12,262 bases of DNA from JAFNGF01 sp964567045 (GTDB lineage: Bacteria > Planctomycetota > Phycisphaerae > Sedimentisphaerales > Anaerobacaceae): positions 1 to 12,262 of the forward strand of contig CAZMLE010000096.1 in NCBI GenBank assembly GCA_964567045.1, in the 5' to 3' direction. The notes under the pieces were generated by a model. It saw only the letters and a list, made by a program, of their open reading frames with translations. It was not told where the DNA came from and did not search any database. Positions 1 to 6,779 of this stretch are shown here, in pieces; positions within the stretch are counted from its first letter, which is position 1; each line of letters starts with the position of its first letter. The translations under genes were made by a program, and so were the position numbers.

Positions 1-1292
1 ATGTCGCTTCTGGTTCCAAGAAGCAAATTCTGAGTGAACCATACTGCTTCTTCACAAAGCTGCTCGTTATCAGGATAGTGAAGCTCCTCACGGTATCTGG
101 CCAGCCTCTCTTTGGAAAAACCTCTTTTGAAATTCTTGGAATTCAAAGCAGCTTCAATCAAGCCATCTCTGTATTGGGGACCGTATCCGCCGGAGCAGGG
201 AATGCCTTCCGCTTCCAGGGCGGCGAGAAATCTGCTTCTCGGCAGGTCGTTGAACTGCTCCTTTTTATACCGGAACGGATATAGATGGTATGCGGCTCTG
301 GTTACGCCTTCATATAGTCTGTGCGGAACAATGCCCGGAATGTCTTTGATGCGCGAGGTCAAATAGCTGGCGTTCTCAGTACGCCTTACCGTATCTTTTT
401 CGAGGCGCTGCATCTGGGAAAGGAGTATCGCCGCCTGGTATTCCGTCATTCTGCGATTGGTGCCTACGATGGGGTAGCCGCTGGTAGCTTTTACACTGCC
501 GTATGGTCTGCCGCAGTTGTGGTAAGAGAAGCATCGGTCCATTATTTGGTCATCGTTTCCAATGACTGCACCACCTTCGCCGCAGGCCAAGTGTTTGGAG
601 TTCTGGAAGCTGAAGCAGCCTAAGTCTCCCAGCGTGCCGACCTTTTTGCCCCTCCATTCAGCCAGCCACGCCTGACAGGCGTCCTCGATGACTTTAAGGT
701 TGTGCTTCTTGGCAATGGCATTGATCTTATCCATATTTGCCGGCAGACCCAAAATATGGACTGGAAGAATCGCCGCCGTATTTTCGTTGATTCTTTCTTC
801 TATTTTGTCCGGGTTTATCTGAAAGGTTTCAGGGTCGGTATCTGCAAAAACCGGCAGGGCGCAGGAGTTAATAACCACATTATAAGTGGCAATAAATGTG
901 TAAGGAGAGACGATGACTTCGTCTCCTACGCCAATATCAAGCACGTGCAGAGCGGTAAGGAGAGCATTGGTGCCGTTTACCGTGCAGACGCAGCGCTTCG
1001 CCCCCATTAATTGGGCGTACTTCTCTTCAAATTCAGAGACGGTTTTGCCGCTGCCCCTCCACCAATTGCCGCTGCGCAGTATGGATAAGACACGCTCCTC
1101 AGCAGCTCTGTCCCAGACCGGCCAACTCGGGAATGGTCTGGCTCTGACAGGCTTACCGCCGAGGATCGCCGGTTTACCTGCTTTCTTGCTTATGTTTGCA
1201 CGGGCAGGAATTGCTCCTGAAACTACGGCAGCGATAGTACTGCTCGATGCAGTAGCCAGGAACTCTCGTCGGGTTAAATTGTTTTTGTTCAT
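1..1292 (-). CDS. Tat-exported DegT/DnrJ/EryC1/StrS-family PLP aminotransferase (3' end outside window)
   Basis: Leftward reading frame giving 430 residues with no stop before the window edge; by comparison with the homologue at 9378 only about 20 C-terminal residues are missing. The family transfers an amino group from glutamate or glutamine to a keto-sugar or cyclitol, using PLP. The N-terminus is a twin-arginine signal (NLTRREFLATA, residues 5-15), then a hydrophobic stretch and a likely cleavage site near PARA-NIS (residue 32). Family features are the GTNALLTAL segment (107-115), Asp204 in VIEDACQAW for the PLP ring nitrogen, and Lys233 in FQNSKHLACGEGG as the Schiff-base lysine. All look intact, so the enzyme should be active. 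The start is ATG at 1292, with AAGGGAG at 1299-1305 (6-nt spacing). It is divergent from the ceramidase-propeller gene. Most DegT enzymes are cytoplasmic, so the Tat signal is unusual. The substrate is unknown. Confidence 0.93.
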   Translation of the reverse strand, partial: MNKNNLTRREFLATASSSTIAAVVSGAIPARANISKKAGKPAILGGKPVRARPFPSWPVWDRAAEERVLSILRSGNWWRGSGKTVSEFEEKYAQLMGAKRCVCTVNGTNALLTALHVLDIGVGDEVIVSPYTFIATYNVVINSCALPVFADTDPETFQINPDKIEERINENTAAILPVHILGLPANMDKINAIAKKHNLKVIEDACQAWLAEWRGKKVGTLGDLGCFSFQNSKHLACGEGGAVIGNDDQIMDRCFSYHNCGRPYGSVKATSGYPIVGTNRRMTEYQAAILLSQMQRLEKDTVRRTENASYLTSRIKDIPGIVPHRLYEGVTRAAYHLYPFRYKKEQFNDLPRSRFLAALEAEGIPCSGGYGPQYRDGLIEAALNSKNFKRGFSKERLARYREELHYPDNEQLCEEAVWFTQNLLLGTRSD

Positions 1293-1338
1293 TTCTAACT
1301 CCCTTCATCTGGCAAGAGATTTATGAATTAATTTGAAC

Positions 1339-1367
1339 TTCATTCACCTAACCGATGGCATTATAAT
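1339..1367 (+). promoter_or_regulatory. Candidate sigma70-like promoter in the divergent intergenic region
   Basis: The 114-bp space between the two divergent genes (1293-1406) is AT-rich and holds a perfect -10 hexamer TATAAT at 1362-1367. A weak -35 (TTCATT, 1339-1344) lies 17 nt upstream. The -10 sits inside the palindrome ATTATAAT (1360-1367), so the complementary strand also reads TATAAT (1365-1360) towards the aminotransferase. Its best -35-like hexamer, TTGAGC at 1385-1380, leaves only a 14-nt spacer. The region could serve both genes, but the -35 elements are poor on both strands. Confidence 0.4.
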
Positions 1368-1406
1368 ACCATATAGACCGCTCAAAAGAAAGATATTAAG
1401 GAGATT

Positions 1407-4184
1407 ATGATGCACGTACAGTCCAGGCACGTGGGGATACGGGTACAGAGGCACTTAGCCACTTTGTTACTTTGTGCCTTTGGCACTTTCGTTCTTCCGC
1501 AGGCGGGTTCCCACGCGGCGGTGTCCCAGACGCAGGCAACGTGGAAGGCGGGACTGGCCAGGGTAGTAGTCACTCCGGAGCAGTCAATGTGGATGGCAGG
1601 GTACGCAGCGCGGACGAAACCCTCGGAGGGAAAGGTCCATGATCTGTACGCTAAAGCGCTTGTCCTGGAAGACATCGAGGGCACTCGTCTGGTTATTGTT
1701 ACCGCGGACCTGATCGGCTTCCCGCGGGAGTTTCGAGACCAGGTGGAAACGGAACTCAGCCGGCGATTTGCGCTTCGCCCGCAGGGCCTGCTGCTCAATG
1801 CCTCTCACACGCATAGCGGGCCGGAGTTAAGGACCTGGAGGGCCACGCAAACATCCGATCTGCCGCCGGAGCAAATCGAACTGAGTAAGCAATACAGTGA
1901 CGAGTTGCGAGGCAAGCTCATCGAGCTTGTAGGTCGCGCCATAGAAGACCTCGCCCCGGCGCAACTATCCTATATGCACGCGCGAGCGGGCTTCGCTATG
2001 AACCGGCGATTGGAGACCGAGCGCGGCTACACCATCGCCCCCAATGCCGATGGTCCCGTGGATCACGACGTTCCTGTCCTGCGAGTTGACGACCCCAATG
2101 GGCAGTTGCGGGCGCTTTTATTCGGCTACGCATGCCACAACACGACTCTGGACTTCTACGAGTTCTGCGGCGATTACGCCGGCTTTGCTCAACAGTATTT
2201 GGAGGAGGCGCATCCGGGTGTGGCGGCGATGTTCATGATTGGGTGCGGCGGCGACCAAAACCCATCCCCACGGCGCACCCTTGAATGGGCCAAGCAGCAT
2301 GGGCGAGCCTTAGCTAACGGCGTCGAGGCGGCCCTGCTGGCACGGCCGCGTCCCTTGCGGGGCCCGCTACGCCTTGCCCTGGAAGAGGTGACCCTGGAGC
2401 TGGCTGAACCGCCCAGCCGCGACCACCTCCGCCAACAAGCGCAATCTGCTGACAAGTATGAACGCCGGCATGCCGAGGATATGCTCCGAGAGCTGGAAGA
2501 AAAGGGCGGGATTCGCACGACATATCCGTATCTGGTGCAAGTCGCTCAATTCGGCGATGACTTGACGATGATAGGGTTAGCCGGTGAAGTGGTCGTGGAC
2601 TATTCGCTTCGTTTGAAGGCGGAACTAGCCCGCCATACGTCTGGCGGGCTGGCCGGCCCAGCCGTCTGGGTGGCTGGGTACTGTAACGATGTGTTTGGCT
2701 ATGTGCCTTCAGAGCGAGTGCTCCGGGAAGGCGGCTACGAGGCTCGCGGAGCGATCCTATACTACGGCACTACGGCGACGCCATTCGCGCCGTCCGTCGA
2801 GGAGCACATCGTGGGTAAAGTACACGAGCTGGTTGGACTCGGCAGTAGGCCGAGCTCCAGGCCGCAGGGACTCGTCGCAAGGGCCCACAATTCCGGCTTC
2901 GCACAGGCACATGATTCCTATAACGGGATGGGTACCGGCGGCGACGGCAAGATTTATTACGCCCTGTCGTCCGAGTCCTATGAAGTTGGCGCACAGATGT
3001 TCTGCTACGATCCGGCTACCGACAAAATTGAGCATCTTGGCGATATCACAGAAGCGTGCGGCGAAAAAGACTCCCGGACGATTGTGCAGGGCAAGGTTCA
3101 TGTGAACTTTGTGGAGCGCGACGGCAGGCTCTATTTTGCGACACACGTCGGCTATTACAGCATCATCGAGGGGATGGAAAAGATTGGCATACCGCCGCAG
3201 GGCTATAAGCCCTACCCGGGCGGTCATTTTCTGGCCTTCGACATGGCGACCCGCAAGTTCGAGGACTTAGCCAAGGCCCCGCACGGCGAGGGCATTCTCT
3301 CCATGACCATGGACACTCGCCGCGGTCGTCTCTACGGCCTGACCTGGCCGACCGGCTTTTTTCTCCGCTATGACCTCGCCGCGAAGGAGCTGAAGGACCT
3401 TGGGCCGATCTCACGGCAAGGCGAAAACGGCAAGGGCGAGAACTACCGCACTCTCTGCCGCTCCCTCGTAGTCGACCCAGGCGACGGCTCATGCTATTTC
3501 ACGACCGGTGACGGTGATATCCTTCGTTATAGATATGACCGCGACTGCATCGAGGCCGTTCCAGGCGACGATATGAGGAAGGACTACTTCGGCCTCTATG
3601 ATCCGACCTCGCCCGGCCACATGGGGTATAATTGGAGGCAGACCCTATGGTGTGAGCCGGAAAAAGTCGTCTACGGCGTGCATGGGAATTCCGGCTATCT
3701 TTTCCGCTTCGATCCCCGGACCCCCCAAGTGGAAGTTCTTGATCGGATGACTTCTTTGCCTTCCAAGCGAAGCGGAATGTTTGACCAGTTCAGCTACGGC
3801 TATCTGGGCTTTGCCCTGGGCCCGGATGGACGAACCATCCATTATCTGACCGGCGGACCCGTGTATGTCGAGGGCAGAAGAGTTGCGGGCAAAAGCAAGA
3901 CCGCGATGGGCGAGTCAAAAGGGATTGAAAACCTCCACCTTGTCACATACGACATTTCATCCGCCCAACGTATGGCGGATAAAGCCGCTAAGTACACTGA
4001 CCATGGCCCGATCTTTTTTGAAAATGGCCAGAGGCCGGCATACGTCAACTCGATTGCTGTCGGAAAGGACGGCACTGTTTACACCCTCTCGAGGATCACC
4101 GAAGCCCGTCCCGAGCCAGGCCGAGGGAACAGCCATACTCGAGCCGACCTGATCAGCATTCAGGGGCCGTTCCGAAGCAATTAG
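1407..4184 (+). CDS. Secreted neutral/alkaline ceramidase-like domain fused to a C-terminal beta-propeller
   Basis: A 925-residue exported protein. Residues 1-38 form a Sec signal peptide (basic n-region, hydrophobic ATLLLCAFGTFVL, cleavage near SHA-A). Residues ~45-480 match the ceramidase fold: KAGLARVVVTP, ASHTHSGP (132-139), ACHNTT (His244), GCGGDQNPSP (279-288), LAGEVVVDY (Glu394) and FGYVPSE (Tyr432). His136, His244, Glu394 and Tyr432 correspond to the zinc ligands of bacterial neutral ceramidase. The serine of the GD-x-S-P nucleophile motif is replaced by Asn285, so ceramide hydrolysis by the known mechanism is doubtful. Residues ~490-925 repeat blade-like units (FCYDPATDKIEHLGDI, LAFDMATRKFEDLA, LRYDLAAKELKDLG, FRFDPRTPQVEVL), indicating a beta-propeller. 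AAGGAG at 1398-1403 is 3 nt from ATG 1407 but 6 nt from ATG 1410, so the second ATG may be the true start. The gene appears GC-richer than the ceramidase-like gene facing it. A metal-dependent amidase or lipase-like activity on an extracellular substrate is inferred. Confidence 0.9.
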   Translation: MMHVQSRHVGIRVQRHLATLLLCAFGTFVLPQAGSHAAVSQTQATWKAGLARVVVTPEQSMWMAGYAARTKPSEGKVHDLYAKALVLEDIEGTRLVIVTADLIGFPREFRDQVETELSRRFALRPQGLLLNASHTHSGPELRTWRATQTSDLPPEQIELSKQYSDELRGKLIELVGRAIEDLAPAQLSYMHARAGFAMNRRLETERGYTIAPNADGPVDHDVPVLRVDDPNGQLRALLFGYACHNTTLDFYEFCGDYAGFAQQYLEEAHPGVAAMFMIGCGGDQNPSPRRTLEWAKQHGRALANGVEAALLARPRPLRGPLRLALEEVTLELAEPPSRDHLRQQAQSADKYERRHAEDMLRELEEKGGIRTTYPYLVQVAQFGDDLTMIGLAGEVVVDYSLRLKAELARHTSGGLAGPAVWVAGYCNDVFGYVPSERVLREGGYEARGAILYYGTTATPFAPSVEEHIVGKVHELVGLGSRPSSRPQGLVARAHNSGFAQAHDSYNGMGTGGDGKIYYALSSESYEVGAQMFCYDPATDKIEHLGDITEACGEKDSRTIVQGKVHVNFVERDGRLYFATHVGYYSIIEGMEKIGIPPQGYKPYPGGHFLAFDMATRKFEDLAKAPHGEGILSMTMDTRRGRLYGLTWPTGFFLRYDLAAKELKDLGPISRQGENGKGENYRTLCRSLVVDPGDGSCYFTTGDGDILRYRYDRDCIEAVPGDDMRKDYFGLYDPTSPGHMGYNWRQTLWCEPEKVVYGVHGNSGYLFRFDPRTPQVEVLDRMTSLPSKRSGMFDQFSYGYLGFALGPDGRTIHYLTGGPVYVEGRRVAGKSKTAMGESKGIENLHLVTYDISSAQRMADKAAKYTDHGPIFFENGQRPAYVNSIAVGKDGTVYTLSRITEARPEPGRGNSHTRADLISIQGPFRSN

Positions 4185-5557
4185 GGTTTTGGTTTGATTT
4201 GGCTGATGAGGTCCAACGCCTCTTTTATCATAATTTCTCCAGAGCCTTTTGCCAGATTGGTTGCCGAGCCCGGCTCATATCCTCCTTCTTCATAGGCCCG
4301 TTCGTGGCAGACATAGCCGATTGCGTCATTGCTGAGCGAGACAACAAAAAGATTTTCCAAGCCCGCTCGTTTTTTGATTTCAAGACCTACTTCCACCAAA
4401 ATCTCTCCAGAGAGTCCCAAAATATAAATATCGCCAAGTTTCAAGACTTGAATCTCAGTATTTACGTAGTCTGTGGTTTTACTGTTCTTTGCGGTCTTAT
4501 CTTCTGACGGAGCTTTCTTTGTGGGAAGTTTAATCTCTTTTCTAATTGCCTTTAAGGTAACATCGCCAGAGGTAGAAACGAGCTGGAGTCTTCTTAAGGC
4601 CTCTGCACCGAGGGCCTTACCAATTTGCTGACAAGGCTTTAGCCCTCGCTTTATGGGAACTATATTGCCGGCTGTCCCCAACGCGAAAAGACAAGTTCCA
4701 CCCTCGATCTTTTCCACAACCTGCGTGGCGTATGCGGGATAATCAGCCGATATTGAGGTACTCAAAGATGGATAAATGCAGACAGGATGACAGGCGAAAT
4801 TGACGATTGAGCCGACAATTTGGCCGTTTGTATCTTCAACCCTGAGCACCCAAACCTCAGGATCAATAGGACCAAAAACCAATTCGCGCTCATCGGGCGG
4901 AAGCGTAAATGCCATTTTCACGGAACCGCCTTTGGTTTTTGCCCTTCGATTGTAGACAATTTCTGGAATCTGGCCTTTTGCCGCACCGATTCTTACTGCC
5001 GCCATTTTCTTATGAGCGATAAGCACTGAACTTGCGATCTTTTTTATCAGTGTCGCAAGATAGGATTGGTCGATCTGGGAGGCCGGGACCCGGCCTTCGC
5101 GTGGCACTTTTGATCTGGCGAAGACCTCCGGCCCGGAGTGAGTATGCGTGGCGCAGATAAGGACATTTTGTTCCGGGATGCCGAGCTTTTCTTTGATAAT
5201 CTCTCGTACCGGATTGGTAATCTCTTCCAGAGGCGTATATAATAAGTCCACAGAGACAATTGCTAAAGTGGTGCTCCCATCATTAAGAACCAGCGCTTTG
5301 GCATAAAGCTCATCGAGAATATCGTCGCTCGGCTTACCATACGAGCCGATCAGCGGAATCCCCAATGGAGGGGTGATATTTACCTTCGCACAGCCTCCTT
5401 TGAGCACACTGTTCCTTACCGCCGAGGCCGCAGAGAGCGCTGAGATTTTTGTTTTTATTTTGCCCTCTGCGACCTCAGCGTTCTCTGCGGTCAATACGCC
5501 TTGACCGGCAGGGCAGAAGATATGGAGGATTAATAAAACAAGCCAAACGGACATCAT
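4181..5557 (-). CDS. Secreted neutral/alkaline ceramidase-like protein, single domain
   Basis: A 458-residue homologue of the N-terminal domain of the facing gene. Residues 1-20 are a hydrophobic signal sequence (SVWLVLLILHIFC). The enzyme domain starts near residue 53 (KGGCAKVNITPPLGIPL) and runs to the end, with ATHTHSGPE (136-144), FACHPV (His257), LGTAGNIVPIK (294-303), LSGEILVEV (Glu385) and IGYVCHERAYEEGGYE (Tyr415). His140, His257, Glu385 and Tyr415 match the ceramidase zinc site. The position of the catalytic serine is Val300, so the classical nucleophile is absent here too. Residues ~22-50 are encoded by a dispersed-repeat hairpin (see 5418-5491) and look like a low-complexity linker. 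No clear ribosome binding site precedes ATG 5557; ATG 5554 is equally possible. The stop overlaps the stop of the facing gene by 4 bp, and there is no terminator between them. It lacks the propeller of its neighbour. The real substrate is unknown. Confidence 0.88.
   Translation of the reverse strand: MMSVWLVLLILHIFCPAGQGVLTAENAEVAEGKIKTKISALSAASAVRNSVLKGGCAKVNITPPLGIPLIGSYGKPSDDILDELYAKALVLNDGSTTLAIVSVDLLYTPLEEITNPVREIIKEKLGIPEQNVLICATHTHSGPEVFARSKVPREGRVPASQIDQSYLATLIKKIASSVLIAHKKMAAVRIGAAKGQIPEIVYNRRAKTKGGSVKMAFTLPPDERELVFGPIDPEVWVLRVEDTNGQIVGSIVNFACHPVCIYPSLSTSISADYPAYATQVVEKIEGGTCLFALGTAGNIVPIKRGLKPCQQIGKALGAEALRRLQLVSTSGDVTLKAIRKEIKLPTKKAPSEDKTAKNSKTTDYVNTEIQVLKLGDIYILGLSGEILVEVGLEIKKRAGLENLFVVSLSNDAIGYVCHERAYEEGGYEPGSATNLAKGSGEIMIKEALDLISQIKPKP
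5418..5491 (-). repeat. Dispersed inverted-repeat element embedded in frame in a coding sequence
   Basis: Two 27-nt arms (5418-5444 and 5465-5491) are imperfect inverted copies, 20 of 27 positions pairing, around a 20-nt AT-rich loop. Each arm has a 9-nt period CGCNGAGNN repeated three times. The same architecture with 27-nt arms occurs at 8705-8807 and 8991-9102 in non-coding DNA. Here the element is translated as two three-residue-periodic stretches (AENAEVAEG and SALSAASAV) just after the signal peptide of the ceramidase-like protein. Confidence 0.85.
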
Positions 5558-5615
5558 TGATTTCGTACCAATGTATTTTCCCGTGACTGATACTCGTATA
5601 CGGTTACGCCAGGGT

Positions 5616-5644
5616 ATTCTACACAGCCCATGCTGTTCTGTCAG
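5616..5644 (-). promoter_or_regulatory. Sigma70-like promoter for the single-domain ceramidase-like gene
   Basis: On the minus strand, CTGACA (5644-5639) and TAGAAT (5621-5616) are separated by exactly 17 nt; each hexamer matches the sigma70 consensus at 5 of 6 positions. The -10 ends 58 nt before the ATG at 5557. It is correctly oriented and placed to drive that gene. Confidence 0.55.
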
Positions 5645-5694
5645 TTCTCTTTGCTTTGAAAATTGAGATTTTTGAGATTCGATATTGTCTCGGA

Positions 5695-5713
5695 TTTAGG
5701 ATTTAGTGCTTCG
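5695..5713. repeat. Fragment of a dispersed AT-rich repeat
   Basis: TTTAGGATTTAGTGCTTCG matches, on the opposite strand and with a 7-nt gap, the segment at 9156-9181. Its presence at both ends of the three-gene cassette region marks it as part of the genome's dispersed repeat stock. Confidence 0.5.
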
Positions 5714-5730
5714 GATTTCTTAAATAATAC

Positions 5731-5853
5731 ATGACAAACAAACTGGATTGTGGTAATCTAAACCTCACGGATGCCGAACGAGGCACTTCTGACGCATCTG
5801 TTGGCAGAGACCTATGCGAGATACGAAAGGACCTCAATGAAAGGGAGAAATAA
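5731..5853 (+). CDS. Possible 40-residue small ORF, doubtful
   Basis: An ATG-to-TAA frame encodes a hydrophilic, charged 40-residue peptide beginning MTNKLDCGNLNLTD and ending KDLNEREK. No ribosome binding site precedes it (AT-rich TTCTTAAATAATAC) and I recognise no family. The rest of the 468-nt stretch 5558-6025 holds the leftward promoter at 5616-5644, the repeat piece at 5695-5713 and the rightward promoter at 5918-5945, and nothing else that I can support. Confidence 0.15.
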   Translation: MTNKLDCGNLNLTDAERGTSDASVGRDLCEIRKDLNEREK

Positions 5854-5917
5854 GTATGGTGTCCCCGGGTTTCATTTTTGTGAAATAGTCACCCGCAGAA
5901 ATGCCGATATTAGCTAT

Positions 5918-5945
5918 TTGCGTAGGTTCTCACGTATGGTATAAT
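5918..5945 (+). promoter_or_regulatory. Sigma70-like promoter upstream of the three-gene cassette
   Basis: TTGCGT (5918-5923) and a perfect TATAAT (5940-5945) are separated by 16 nt. The -10 lies 80 nt upstream of the first cassette ATG at 6026, leaving room for an untranslated leader. No comparable promoter is seen in the tight junctions between the following genes, which fits a single transcript. Confidence 0.5.
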
Positions 5946-6025
5946 TGCTCTTGTCAGAATCGGGAACAGTATGTATATTGCCAACAGGTAAGTATCCGAG
6001 GCCTGTGATTGTTGGAGAAGCATCC

Positions 6026-6775
6026 ATGAAAACACGTTTTTTTGCGGATTTCGATCCCAATCGGGAAGAAAACAAGGTTTTTGTTAGGGACTTGCGAGAC
6101 CTTCTGAGGCTTTCCCCAGAAAATAGAGGGCATTTCTACAAAGCGATACTGGATTCAACCAGGACTTTTGATCCAATGCAGGATGAGGAAATCCTTCAAA
6201 GGTTGACCCAAGACACGAAGCAGGTTCGTCCTCATGTAGACTGCGCATTTCGTGCACTTAGGTTTTTGGCGAAGCAGTTGACTAGGGACGAATTTCAAAT
6301 GGATAGCCCTGATGACCTTGCTGAAGACCTGAGAGACCTGGCTGTTATCCAAGCAGACGAAGCAAAGGCAGTCGCCCAGGTAATCGCTCATGCAAAGAGT
6401 GAGTTATTCCCCGAGTACAGCAAGATTGCACTAGCCCGGGCATATTCCGGCGGTGTGCTTCCCTCACTGCGGTCTATCGGGACTACGGTGGAGTTGCGCC
6501 CAGTAATCGAACCTTACTTTAGACTCGGAATGCGTCCGGAGGAGTACAAGCCAAAAATAGTCGACCAAGTACCTGTGATCTCAGTACATCTTACGGTGGA
6601 CTCTGGCCCGGCCAAAGAGTTCGTTTTCCAGACATCGCCCGATGAATTGGAGGCGATTGTACGACGACTCCAAGGTACGCTGATGGATCTACACCTCCTT
6701 GAAAAGCGATTCCCTGCTCCGGAAGACAAGAAGAAGGCTAAGAAGAGACGCAAGGTGCCTAAGCGCACTCGGTGA
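6026..6775 (+). CDS. Hypothetical protein with helical N-terminus and COMM-like C-terminal domain
   Basis: A 249-residue soluble protein with no signal peptide or membrane segment. The start is ATG 6026, with GGAG at 6014-6017 (8-nt spacing); a longer TTG-initiated frame from 5945 begins inside the promoter -10 and is unlikely. Residues 1-150 are charged and mainly helical by inspection (RDLRDLLRLSPENRGHFYKA, FRALRFLAKQL, DDLAEDLRDLAV). Residues ~182-228 read as two beta strands and a long helix (VPVISVHLTVDSG, KEFVFQTSPDELEAIVRRLQ). This is the pattern of the COMM domain known mainly from eukaryotic COMMD proteins: paired strands, then a helix that packs in dimers. The tail (residues ~232-249) is very rich in Lys and Arg and could bind nucleic acid or an acidic partner. 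It is first in a tight rightward group with the next gene 4 nt away. The COMM assignment is pattern-based only. Confidence 0.8.
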   Translation: MKTRFFADFDPNREENKVFVRDLRDLLRLSPENRGHFYKAILDSTRTFDPMQDEEILQRLTQDTKQVRPHVDCAFRALRFLAKQLTRDEFQMDSPDDLAEDLRDLAVIQADEAKAVAQVIAHAKSELFPEYSKIALARAYSGGVLPSLRSIGTTVELRPVIEPYFRLGMRPEEYKPKIVDQVPVISVHLTVDSGPAKEFVFQTSPDELEAIVRRLQGTLMDLHLLEKRFPAPEDKKKAKKRRKVPKRTR

Positions 6776-6779
6776 TGCA

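Noticed and set aside
78..1326. Several overlapping rightward open frames up to 137 residues
   Set aside because: They lie opposite the leftward aminotransferase, whose protein has clear Tat and PLP motifs; the rightward translations have no recognisable content.
2757..3227. Leftward 156-residue open frame
   Set aside because: It lies wholly inside the ceramidase-propeller fusion on the other strand and shows no protein-family features.
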